Both the position numbers and the translations under genes were made by a program. A stretch of 64,000 nucleotides of DNA from assembly GCF_000429085.1 (NCBI RefSeq), contig NZ_AUBE01000013.1:1-64000 (forward strand). Reading direction: 5' to 3'. Shown here in pieces: positions 41,624-49,098 of the stretch. Source of the stretch: Streptomyces flavidovirens DSM 40150. Its GTDB lineage: Bacteria > Actinomycetota > Actinomycetes > Streptomycetales > Streptomycetaceae. Each line of letters opens with the position of its first letter. Within the stretch, counting starts at the first letter, position 1. Under the pieces are notes generated by a model. That model was not told the DNA's origin and did not search any database. It saw nothing but the letters and a program-made list of their open reading frames with translations.

Positions 41624-41640
41624 CCCGGACCCGGTCCGGG
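41624..41640. terminator. Weak convergent hairpin between PP2C and antiporter genes
   Basis: CCCGGAC (41624-41630) and GTCCGGG (41634-41640) with a 3-nt loop, in the 116-bp gap between converging genes. Confidence 0.4.
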
Positions 41641-41696
41641 CGGTGCGCGGTTGCTCGCCGCTGCCGCGTGGAACGGGCAGCACGCCGAGCCACGGT

Positions 41697-42872
41697 TCAC
41701 GCGGCCACTTTCTCCCGCTCCCCGGCCGGAGCGCGCCGCCCGCCCGGCAGCGCCTTCGCCAGCCAGTGCGACCGGCCCGCCGCCAGTGGCCCCAGTACCG
41801 CGAGCAGCAGTACGTACCCGGCGATGAAGGGCGACAGCCGTTCGTCGAGGCCCGCGCCCGCCGCCATCGTGGCGAGGATCAGCGCGAACTCGCCGCGTGC
41901 CAGCAGCGTCGTCGAGATGTTCGCCGCGGGTCCCGCCCCGAAGCCGTGGATACGGGCAGCCGCCAGCCCCGCCACCACGTTCATCGCCAGCGCCACCGCG
42001 ACGGCGATCAGGACGGGCCAGAGCACGGCAGGCAGGTCGCCGGGGTCGATCGAAAGACCGAAGGCGAAGAAGAAGATCGCGCCGAACGCGTCTCGCAGCG
42101 GGTGGACGAGCTTCATGATCCGCTCGCCCGAACCCGTACTGCCGAGCATCAGGCCGACCATGAACGCGCCGATCGCGTCCGCGACCCCGAACCACTCCGA
42201 GACCCCGGCGACGAAGACGGCGGCGCCCAGGAAGGAGATGACGAGCAGCTCGTCGTCCTTCGTCCCGATCAGCCGGCCGACGGCCTTCGTGCCGAACCGG
42301 GCCGCGAGCGCCAGCAACAGCAGGAAGCCGAACGCCTTGCCGGCGTCCACGGCCGCCGCCGCGAGGCTGTCCGCGCCGGACAGGATCGGCTGCAGAGCCG
42401 CGAGGTAGAGGGCCAGGAAGATGTCCTCGACGACGATGATGCCGAGGATCGGCTTGGTTTCGTCGTTGCCGATACGGCCCAGATCGACCAGGACCTTCGT
42501 CACGATCGCGGACGACGAGATGCCGAGGACTCCGGCCAGTACGAGCGCCTCGGACGTCCCCCAGCCGAGCGCGAGCCCGAAACCGAGCCCCGCCCCGACG
42601 TTCAGCGCGAGGTACGTCGCGCCCGCGAGGGCCATCTTGCGGCCGCCCGCCTTCAGGTCGTCGAGGTGGAATTCGAGGCCGAGGTAGAAGAGCAGCAGTA
42701 CGAGCCCCAGCGCGGAGAGCATCTCCAGGTCGTGCGGGTCTTCGACGAGTACGAAACCGGGAGTGTGGGGGCCGAGGAGGATCCCGGCCAGGATGAACAG
42801 CGGAATGGTCGGAAGGCCGATGCGTCCGCCCACGCGGGCGAGCACGGCGGCGGCGAGAAAGGCGCCGCCCAT
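41697..42872 (-). CDS. CPA2-family monovalent cation:proton antiporter (KefB-like)
   Basis: 391-residue integral membrane protein with about 11-12 helices, of the Na+/H+ exchanger CPA2 group. Helix 1 is LPTIPLFILAGILLGPHTPG and the transport core includes LGISSSAIVTKVLVDLGR and GIIVVEDIFLALYLAAL. No TrkA-N or TrkA-C domain follows. The start is uncertain: ATG 42872 has no ribosome site, whereas a perfect AGGAGG lies 8 nt before an in-frame ATC codon at 42899 that would add nine residues (IGHADTLIA). Ion specificity, K+ or Na+, cannot be told. Confidence 0.88.
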   Translation of the reverse strand: MGGAFLAAAVLARVGGRIGLPTIPLFILAGILLGPHTPGFVLVEDPHDLEMLSALGLVLLLFYLGLEFHLDDLKAGGRKMALAGATYLALNVGAGLGFGLALGWGTSEALVLAGVLGISSSAIVTKVLVDLGRIGNDETKPILGIIVVEDIFLALYLAALQPILSGADSLAAAAVDAGKAFGFLLLLALAARFGTKAVGRLIGTKDDELLVISFLGAAVFVAGVSEWFGVADAIGAFMVGLMLGSTGSGERIMKLVHPLRDAFGAIFFFAFGLSIDPGDLPAVLWPVLIAVAVALAMNVVAGLAAARIHGFGAGPAANISTTLLARGEFALILATMAAGAGLDERLSPFIAGYVLLLAVLGPLAAGRSHWLAKALPGGRRAPAGEREKVAA

Positions 42873-43015
42873 GGCTATGAGGGTGTCTGCGTGTCCGATG
42901 GGCCCGTCCTCCTGTTGGTCAAGGGAGTGTCAAGGATGCGTCAGTAATTAGTTTACCGAAGATTTTACGCTGCAAACATCCGAAGGTGTCCGTACGCGTT
43001 CCCCACGTCCCTCCG

Positions 43016-43027
43016 TACAGTCGGACC
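43016..43027 (+). promoter_or_regulatory. -10 box for leaderless HD-protein transcript
   Basis: TACAGT (43016-43021) ends 6 nt before ATG 43028; no ribosome site is visible and no clear -35. Confidence 0.35.
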
Positions 43028-43495
43028 ATGCCGAACCTGACTCTCGCCGAGGTGGAAGCGATCGCCCGGACCGCGCACGCCACGCAGACCGACAAGGCGG
43101 GCCGGCCGTACGCCGAGCACCTCGCCGCCGTTGCCGAGGGCGTACGCGCGCGGGGTGGCTCCGAGGAGCAGATCGCCGCCGCCTGGCTGCACGACGCGGT
43201 GGAGGACGGCGTGCTGTCGGCGGACTGGCTGGCGGCGGCCGAACTGCCGCAGTCGGCCAAGGACATGGTGCTCGCGGTGACCAAGCGGCCGGGGGAGGAC
43301 CTCCGCACGTACACGCGCCGCATCCTGGCGACCCCCGGCGCGCGCCTGGTCAAGGAGGCGGACCTCGCACACAACGCGGACCCCGGCCGTCTCGCCGTAC
43401 TCGACGAGGCGACCAGGGTCCGGCTCACGCTCAAATACGCGGAGGTACACCGTCTCCTGGGGCTGGAACCCGGGCCCGGAACCGCTGCCTCCTAG
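43028..43495 (+). CDS. Small HD-domain protein (RelA/SpoT-hydrolase-like)
   Basis: 155-residue protein with the HD metal-site pattern of stand-alone ppGpp hydrolases (MESH1/SAH group): AHATQTDKAGRPYAEHL, LHDAVEDG and VKEADLAHNAD. The family removes pyrophosphate from (p)ppGpp or related nucleotides; activity here is inferred. The ATG 43028 is chosen over an earlier in-frame start because a -10-like TACAGT lies 6 nt upstream. Its stop overlaps the converging acyltransferase stop in the shared CTAG. Short synthetase domains are absent, so it could only degrade. Confidence 0.8.
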   Translation: MPNLTLAEVEAIARTAHATQTDKAGRPYAEHLAAVAEGVRARGGSEEQIAAAWLHDAVEDGVLSADWLAAAELPQSAKDMVLAVTKRPGEDLRTYTRRILATPGARLVKEADLAHNADPGRLAVLDEATRVRLTLKYAEVHRLLGLEPGPGTAAS

Positions 43496-44724
43496 GAGGC
43501 CTTGCCCGCGAGGCGGCGCTCCCGCCGCCGGGCGGCGTTGCCGAGCGGGTCGCGGCGGAACGCCCAGTTCATCTCGGGCTCCATCGCCCAGCGGAACATC
43601 CGCCGCACGAACGGGGTGCAGAGCAGCGTGACCGCGACGGCGATCACGACGGTCACGAAGATCTCGCCGAGCGGGGTGGAGAGCCAGGGGTACGTCTCGA
43701 ACAGGTCCGCGTAGCCCGCGCCCTTCACCAGGAAGCCGTGCAGCAGGTAGCCGCCCAGCGTGCCGGCGCCGAGCACCGTGAACCACATCGTGCGGCCCGG
43801 AACCCAGGCCAGGAAGCAGGCCGTCAGGACCAGCGAGCAGCCGAAGAGGGCGAAGGTCATGACGACCCCGGCCCACCACGGAGCGCCGATCTGCTGGGCC
43901 GCGCTGCTGTGGTAGAACCACCCGAGCTCGATGCGGGGGGCGACCCAGTACGCGAAGACCAGCGTGCACAGCACGACGGGAAGGGCCAGCAACCGGACCT
44001 CGCGGCGCCGCACCATCCGGAAGTGCTCCGGCTTCAGCAGCAGACCCAGCACGAAGTACGGCAGGAACTGCAGCACGCGCTGGAGGTTGAGGTCGTCACC
44101 GATGTTGGGGGTCGCGGAGGCGAGCACGGCGATGGCCAGCGCGACCGGCAGGGGATGACGCAGCGACTGCCAGACGGGGGTGGTCAGCCGCCAGACGAAC
44201 AGGGCGATCAGGAACCAGGTCAGGTACCAGGGGTCGAGCAGACTGATGGACTGGTCGGGATCGTCCGCCCACCGCTTGAAGAACGTATAGGCGGTCTCGA
44301 AGATCACATACGGTACGGCGACGCCCGTGATCAGGCGCTGGATCTTCTTGCGGCTCAGGTCGAAACCGCGCGAGAAGTAACCGGAGATGATGATGAACGC
44401 CGGCATGTGAAAGCTGTAGACGACGAGGTACAGCGCGCGCGTGGCGCGGCTGCCGTCCATCACCGGTTCCCACATGTGCGCCACCGCGACGAAGACGATC
44501 GCCAGGTACTTCGCGTTGTCGAAGAACGCGTCGCGCTGCTTGGTGGCGGGAGCGGCAGCGGGGGCCGGGGTGGCGGCGCGGGCGGGGGCGGCGGGCGAGG
44601 GGACTGCGGCGGCCCCGGACCGGAGGGTGGTGGTCGCGGCGGTCCGTTGGAGGGGTGTTTCGGGCTCCTGCTCCCGGGCCGGGGGGAGCGGGGCCCTCTG
44701 ATATCCGTGCGGAGCGTGAAACAT
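43492..44724 (-). CDS. Acyltransferase 3 family integral membrane protein
   Basis: 410-residue multi-pass membrane acyltransferase (OafA/YrhL group), which O-acylates sugars, lipids or antibiotics. About ten helices follow an Ala/Pro-rich cytoplasmic N-terminus of roughly 60 residues. The family start RDAFFDNAKYLAIVFVAVAHMWEP and FHMPAFIIISGYF carry the conserved Arg/His features. I start at ATG 44724 because a promoter with 17-bp spacing ends 7 nt upstream; the frame extends 41 codons further without similarity. The C-terminus is strongly basic (RRRERRLAGK). Acceptor unknown. Confidence 0.87.
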   Translation of the reverse strand: MFHAPHGYQRAPLPPAREQEPETPLQRTAATTTLRSGAAAVPSPAAPARAATPAPAAAPATKQRDAFFDNAKYLAIVFVAVAHMWEPVMDGSRATRALYLVVYSFHMPAFIIISGYFSRGFDLSRKKIQRLITGVAVPYVIFETAYTFFKRWADDPDQSISLLDPWYLTWFLIALFVWRLTTPVWQSLRHPLPVALAIAVLASATPNIGDDLNLQRVLQFLPYFVLGLLLKPEHFRMVRRREVRLLALPVVLCTLVFAYWVAPRIELGWFYHSSAAQQIGAPWWAGVVMTFALFGCSLVLTACFLAWVPGRTMWFTVLGAGTLGGYLLHGFLVKGAGYADLFETYPWLSTPLGEIFVTVVIAVAVTLLCTPFVRRMFRWAMEPEMNWAFRRDPLGNAARRRERRLAGKAS

Positions 44725-45240
44725 CTGAGGCACCCTAGCGCCGCCGAATGGTTCCGTAAAACCTCGGTCCCGGCTCTCTTCTATGGGTGTGAGTACCCCG
44801 TGGACAAAGAAGTCGACATGGTGATGGAACTTTATGGCGCGGCTCACATCTTCGCGCCCGTATGGGCTACTTCATCCCGATTAAATGGTGCATACCGCCA
44901 GCGGGTGACTCTGGTGATATGTCCTGTTCATTGCGCGTTTGTCGACCGCCGATGTGTGGGCGTCCAGGCAATTCGAATTTCCTGCGAACATGATGTGTGG
45001 ATGGCGAAATGATCACGTCTACTAACCCCCGCGCGGGGCAGTTCAATTCAGCGGCGCGCATATGCGGCGCCCGCGCCCCGGGGTGTACGCCGGTCCTCCC
45101 GGCGGCGTGAACCGGCCACCAACGTTCCGTCACCCGTCAACCACCAGTGGTGAGTTGGTGGCACGATGGTGCCTGCGGGAGTGCGCTGGGCCGTGCGCTC
45201 CCGGGCCGGCAAGGCGGACCGACCGAGGGTGTGATCAGTT
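44725..45240. other. Intergenic region, relatively AT-rich
   Basis: No gene supported; short frames (for example minus strand 44867-45133) have no ribosome site or family features. Besides the acyltransferase promoter at its left end, I see nothing definite. Base composition from about 44750 to 45050 is noticeably less GC-rich than the surrounding genes. Confidence 0.5.
44732..44760 (-). promoter_or_regulatory. Promoter of the acyltransferase gene (leaderless)
   Basis: Minus-strand TTTACG (44755-44760), 17-bp spacer, TAGGGT (44732-44737); the ATG follows 7 nt after the -10, so the transcript would start at the codon. Confidence 0.55.
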
Positions 45241-45435
45241 GTGGCCATTTCACTGTCTGTGGTGCTTCTGTTGGCGATCGTCCTGGTGGTGTTGATCCGC
45301 GGGGGCTCGATCAAGGCGGGACCGGCGGTGGTGGCCGTTCTCTTCGGCTTCTTCCTCGCGTCCACCGGCATGGCGCCGTCGATCAACCGCTTCCTGAATT
45401 CGATAGCGGAGACCATCAACCAGATCAGCTTCTGA
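45241..45435 (+). CDS. Small two-helix membrane protein
   Basis: 64-residue hypothetical protein starting at GTG 45241. Two hydrophobic segments are evident: residues 2-19 (AISLSVVLLLAIVLVVLI) and about 27-43 (GPAVVAVLFGFFLAS). A short Asn/Ile-rich tail follows (INRFLNSIAETINQISF). I do not recognise a named family, though similar small proteins are common near tig in Streptomyces. A moderately placed GAGGG lies upstream. It is followed by a strong hairpin shared with the converging tRNA-Gly. Function unknown. Confidence 0.7.
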   Translation: MAISLSVVLLLAIVLVVLIRGGSIKAGPAVVAVLFGFFLASTGMAPSINRFLNSIAETINQISF

Positions 45436-45475
45436 GGGGCACCGGCAGGAGGGCGGCGCGGCTCCGCAAACGCCA

Positions 45476-45512
45476 CCGGCCCGGCCGGTGACGTATCACC
45501 GAGCCGGGCCGG
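45476..45512. terminator. Bidirectional terminator of tRNA-Gly and the small membrane protein
   Basis: Arms 45476-45491 and 45496-45512 with one bulged A (45502) and loop cgta, between the converging transcripts. Confidence 0.8.
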
Positions 45513-45517
45513 GGCCG

Positions 45518-45591
45518 TGGAGCGGGCGACGGGAATCGAACCCGCGTAGCTAGTTTGGAAGACTAGGGCTCTACCATTGAGCTACGCCCGC
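45518..45591 (-). tRNA. tRNA-Gly (anticodon TCC)
   Basis: The minus strand folds as a complete cloverleaf: acceptor GCGGGCG/CGCCCGC, anticodon stem CTAGT/ACTAG with loop CTTCCAA (anticodon TCC), T-loop TTCGAAT, discriminator T and an encoded CCA (45518-45520). 74 nt with CCA. Confidence 0.96.
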
Positions 45592-45729
45592 ACAGAGCAC
45601 CGCAGGTCACGTGACCGCGGCACGAAGAGCATCGTAGCGGGTTCCCGGCGGTCGGCGCACACCCGATACGCCCCACGTATAAACGGCGGCCGTACAGCTC
45701 GTGGGCATGTACCCTACGTGTCGCACCGA

Positions 45730-45806
45730 CGGGGTGTGGCGCAGCTTGGTAGCGCGTCCGCTTTGGGAGCGGAAGGTCGTCGGTTCGAATCCGGCCACCC
45801 CGACCA
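45730..45806 (+). tRNA. tRNA-Pro (anticodon TGG)
   Basis: Complete cloverleaf: acceptor CGGGGTG/CACCCCG, anticodon stem TCCGC/GCGGA with loop TTTGGGA (anticodon TGG), T-loop TTCGAAT, discriminator A and encoded CCA (45804-45806). 77 nt. It is divergent from tRNA-Gly. Confidence 0.96.
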
Positions 45807-45982
45807 TCACCAGACATGATCCCGGCGCGATCTCGACCAAGATCGCGTTGTGGGAGTCTTCCTGCTTGCCGTTACTATGCAAACTCGTGCCCGTGTGTCT
45901 GATGTGCCGGGCTCGAACGGCGAAGCCGCCTCCCGCGCGGCCCAGCAGAACCCCAGAAGTCAGCCCCCAAGGAGACCGAACC

Positions 45983-47383
45983 GTGAAGAGCGCCGTGGAG
46001 ACCCTGAACCCGACCCGGGTTCGGCTCAGCATCGAGGTGCCCTTCGAGGAGCTCAAGGACAGCCTCGACGCGGCGTACAAGAAGATCAACCAGCAGGTCA
46101 CGGTGAAGGGCTTCCGTAAGGGCAAGATCCCGAACCGAGTCATCGACCAGCGGTTCGGCCGTGGTGCTGTGCTGGAGGAGGCCGTCAACGACGCCCTTCC
46201 GAAGTTCTACACCGAGGCTGTCAACGAGGGTGAGCTGAACGTTCTCGGCCAGCCCGAGGTCGACATCACCGAGCTGAAGGACGGCGAACTGCTCTCCTTC
46301 ACCGCCGAGGTCGACATCCGCCCGACGATCGAGATCCCGGACTACTCCGGCATCGAGGTCGAGGTCGACGCGGTCGAGGTCACCGACGAGGACGTCGACA
46401 AGGCCGTGGAGGAGCTGCGCGCGCGCTTCGCCTCCACCAACCCGGTCGAGCGCTCCGCCGCCGAAGGTGACGTCGTGACGATCGACCTCGAGGCCAAGGT
46501 CGACGGCGAGGTCCTGGAGGACGGCGTCGCCGAGGGTGTCTCGTACACCATCGGTTCCGGCGAGCTCCTCGACGGCATCGACGAGGCCGCCACCGGCCTG
46601 GAGGCCGGTGGCGAGGCCACCTTCACCTCCTCGCTCAAGGGCGGCAGCGCCGAGGGCAAGGAGGCCGAGGTCACCGTCAAGGTCACCCAGGTCGCCGCCC
46701 GCGAGCTGCCCGAGCTGGACGACGACTTCGCGCAGATGGCCAGCGAGTTCGACACTCTTGACGAGCTCAAGGCCGACAGCCGCAAGCGCCTCGAGAACAT
46801 GAAGCAGTACGAGCAGGCCACGCAGGCCCAGGAGCGCGTCCTGGAGAAGCTGCTGGAGCTGGTCGAGGTCCCGATCCCCGAGAAGCTGCTCGAGGACGAG
46901 GTCAGGACCCGCAAGCACAACCTGGAGAACCACCAGCTCGCCCAGATGGGCCTGGACATCGAGAAGTACCTCGAGATCCAGGGCAAGACGGCCGAGGAGT
47001 TCGACGCCGAGCTGCGCGAGCAGGCGGTCAAGGGCATCAAGACGCAGTTCGTCCTCGACGAGCTCGTCAACAAGGAGAAGCTGAACGTCAACCAGGAGGA
47101 GCTCACCGAGCACCTCATGCGGCGTGCGCAGTCCTCCGGCATGAGCCCCGACCAGTTCGCCCAGGCCGTCGTCGAGGGTGGCCAGGTGCCGATGCTCGTC
47201 GGCGAGGTCGCCCGCGGCAAGGCGCTCGCCGTTGTCGTCGAGGCCGCCAAGGTCACCGACACCAACGGTGAGGCCGTCGAGCTCGAGGACGAGGAAGACG
47301 AGACCGCCGAGGCCCCTGCGGCCGACGAGGCCGCCGAGGCTTCGGACGAGGCTTCCGACGAGAAGAAGACGACCGAGGCCTGA
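45983..47383 (+). CDS. tig: Trigger factor, ribosome-associated chaperone
   Basis: 466-residue chaperone that binds the ribosome exit tunnel and nascent chains. The ribosome-binding domain includes the signature GFRKGKIP (residues 44-51); the FKBP-type prolyl isomerase domain is about 155-245, and the helical C-terminal cradle follows. The last 40 residues are a highly acidic Glu/Ala/Asp tail. The start GTG 45983 has AAGGAGA upstream; the longer frame passes through tRNA-Pro and is not real. A possible promoter (TTGTGG 45848, TACTAT 45873, 19-bp spacer) precedes it. A perfect 15-bp terminator separates it from clpP1. Confidence 0.97.
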   Translation: MKSAVETLNPTRVRLSIEVPFEELKDSLDAAYKKINQQVTVKGFRKGKIPNRVIDQRFGRGAVLEEAVNDALPKFYTEAVNEGELNVLGQPEVDITELKDGELLSFTAEVDIRPTIEIPDYSGIEVEVDAVEVTDEDVDKAVEELRARFASTNPVERSAAEGDVVTIDLEAKVDGEVLEDGVAEGVSYTIGSGELLDGIDEAATGLEAGGEATFTSSLKGGSAEGKEAEVTVKVTQVAARELPELDDDFAQMASEFDTLDELKADSRKRLENMKQYEQATQAQERVLEKLLELVEVPIPEKLLEDEVRTRKHNLENHQLAQMGLDIEKYLEIQGKTAEEFDAELREQAVKGIKTQFVLDELVNKEKLNVNQEELTEHLMRRAQSSGMSPDQFAQAVVEGGQVPMLVGEVARGKALAVVVEAAKVTDTNGEAVELEDEEDETAEAPAADEAAEASDEASDEKKTTEA

Positions 47384-47412
47384 GCTTCGTTCGCTCCGAT
47401 CTGATCCGCGGG

Positions 47413-47447
47413 GACGGGCCCGGACGCATCGCGCGTCCGGGCCCGTC
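47413..47447 (+). terminator. tig terminator
   Basis: Perfect 15-bp arms 47413-47427 and 47433-47447, loop atcgc, 29 bp after the stop. Confidence 0.88.
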
Positions 47448-47475
47448 GTCGTACGGGGGAGCGGGCCCGTACCTT

Positions 47476-47490
47476 GCGCTCCCAGCGAAC
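47476..47490. promoter_or_regulatory. ClgR-box-like site upstream of clpP1
   Basis: The minus strand reads GTTCGCTGGGAGCGC. The described ClgR motif in Streptomyces is GTTCGCT-5N-GCG; here the GTTCGCT half is exact but the spacing to GCG is 4. It lies about 130 bp before the clpP1 start, suited to an activator. Confidence 0.45.
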
Positions 47491-47620
47491 AGTTCGGGAA
47501 GCGGGATGGCGTTGCCCTACCTGCGCGTTAGGGTCCATGAAGAGGAGAGTGGGGAGTCCCCGCCCTCCGGTACGAAGACGCTGAGACGGCCGATGCCGTC
47601 AGAGACGAGCAGGTGTAAAC

Positions 47621-48238
47621 GTGACGAATCTGATGCCGCACGCCGCGGGTGAGCCGTCCATCGGTGGAGGCCTCGGCGACCAGGTCTACAACCGGCTGCT
47701 CGGCGAGCGGATCATCTTCCTCGGCCAGCAGGTCGACGATGACATCGCCAACAAGATCACAGCGCAGTTGCTCCTCCTTGCCGCCGACCCCGACAAGGAC
47801 ATCTACCTCTACATCAACAGCCCCGGTGGCTCGGTGACGGCGGGCATGGCGGTCTACGACACCATGCAGTACATCCCGAACGACGTCGTCACGATCGGCA
47901 TGGGTCTCGCGGCCTCCATGGGCCAGTTCCTGCTGACCGGCGGCGCGGCGGGCAAGCGCTTCGCGCTCCCCAACACCGACATCCTGATGCACCAGGGCTC
48001 GGCCGGCCTCGGCGGCACCGCCTCGGACATCAAGATCCAGGCCGAGCAGTTGCTGCGTACGAAGAAGCGCATGGCGGAGATCACCGCCCGGCACTCCGGC
48101 CAGACCGTCGAGACGATCATCCGTGACGGTGACCGCGACCGCTGGTACACCGCGGAGGAGGCCAAGGAGTACGGCCTCATCGACGAGATCATCAGCTCTG
48201 CTTCGGGCGTTCCGGGCGGCGGCGGTACCGGGGCCTGA
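47621..48238 (+). CDS. clpP1: ATP-dependent Clp protease proteolytic subunit 1
   Basis: 205-residue serine peptidase subunit of the ClpP barrel, degrading proteins unfolded by ClpX or ClpC. Catalytic Ser99 (GLAASMGQ) and His124 (ILMHQGS) are in place, with the NSPGGSVTAG oxyanion strand. The GTG start at 47621 has a modest AGGTG. It is followed 55 bp later by clpP2; in actinomycetes ClpP1 and ClpP2 form a mixed double ring. Expression in Streptomyces is activated by ClgR (family knowledge), and a candidate site lies at 47476-47490. Confidence 0.97.
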   Translation: MTNLMPHAAGEPSIGGGLGDQVYNRLLGERIIFLGQQVDDDIANKITAQLLLLAADPDKDIYLYINSPGGSVTAGMAVYDTMQYIPNDVVTIGMGLAASMGQFLLTGGAAGKRFALPNTDILMHQGSAGLGGTASDIKIQAEQLLRTKKRMAEITARHSGQTVETIIRDGDRDRWYTAEEAKEYGLIDEIISSASGVPGGGGTGA

Positions 48239-48293
48239 TCCCCGCACCGCGTCTCCCCAGCCCACCGAACGCCCCAGGATGGTGAACACCGAC

Positions 48294-48950
48294 ATGAACA
48301 ACTACTCCGCGAGCGGCCTCTACACGGGCCCGCAGGTGGACAATCGCTACATCGTGCCGCGCTTCGTCGAGCGCACCTCGCAGGGCGTGCGTGAGTACGA
48401 CCCGTACGCGAAGCTCTTCGAGGAGCGCGTGATCTTCCTCGGCGTGCAGATCGACGACGCCTCGGCCAACGACGTCATGGCGCAGCTGCTGTGCCTGGAG
48501 TCGATGGACCCGGACCGCGACATCTCCATCTACATCAACAGCCCCGGCGGCTCGTTCACGGCCCTCACGGCCATCTACGACACGATGCAGTTCGTGAAGC
48601 CGGACATCCAGACGGTCTGCATGGGCCAGGCGGCCTCCGCCGCGGCCGTGCTGCTCGCCGCCGGTACGCCGGGCAAGCGCATGGCACTGCCGAACGCGCG
48701 TGTGCTGATCCACCAGCCGTCCTCGCAGACGGGCCGTGAGCAGCTCTCCGACCTGGAGATCGCGGCGCAGGAGATCCTGCGGATGCGCTCGCAGCTCGAG
48801 GAGATGCTCGCGAAGCACTCCACCACGCCGATCGAGAAGATCCGCGACGACATCGAGCGCGACAAGATCCTGACCGCCGAGGACTCCCTCGCGTACGGCC
48901 TGATCGACCAGATCGTGTCCACCCGCAAGAACGCGCCGGTGGGCGCCTGA
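48294..48950 (+). CDS. clpP2: ATP-dependent Clp protease proteolytic subunit 2
   Basis: 218-residue partner subunit of ClpP1. Catalytic Ser115 (GQAASAAAV) and His140 (VLIHQPS) are intact, with NSPGGSFTAL. The start MNNYSASGLYTGPQ is the family form (ATG 48294, GGATGG 11 nt upstream); ATG 48279 or GTG 48282 would add a few residues and cannot be excluded. The N-terminal extension before the barrel is typical of ClpP2. It is cotranscribed with clpP1 and followed by a strong hairpin before clpX. Confidence 0.96.
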   Translation: MNNYSASGLYTGPQVDNRYIVPRFVERTSQGVREYDPYAKLFEERVIFLGVQIDDASANDVMAQLLCLESMDPDRDISIYINSPGGSFTALTAIYDTMQFVKPDIQTVCMGQAASAAAVLLAAGTPGKRMALPNARVLIHQPSSQTGREQLSDLEIAAQEILRMRSQLEEMLAKHSTTPIEKIRDDIERDKILTAEDSLAYGLIDQIVSTRKNAPVGA

Positions 48951-48964
48951 CGTGTGACAGCCCA

Positions 48965-49006
48965 CCCCTTGGCGCGGCGCGCGTCCATGTGAACCGCGCC
49001 AAGGGG
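48965..49006 (+). terminator. clpP1P2 terminator
   Basis: Perfect 13-bp arms 48965-48977 and 48994-49006, 16-nt loop, 14 bp after clpP2. Confidence 0.75.
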
Positions 49007-49098
49007 GGCCCGAACGAGGGGCCGGGCAAGGTACCGTCGGATATGAGGCACCAGGAGACGCTGAACGTGGCGTCTCCCAGGCGAAGGGGAAGCACCTC

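Noticed and set aside
44867..45133. Minus-strand 88-codon frame in the 44.7-45.2 kb gap
   Set aside because: No ribosome site, no hydrophobic or conserved pattern, and it overlaps the region before the small membrane protein on the other strand.
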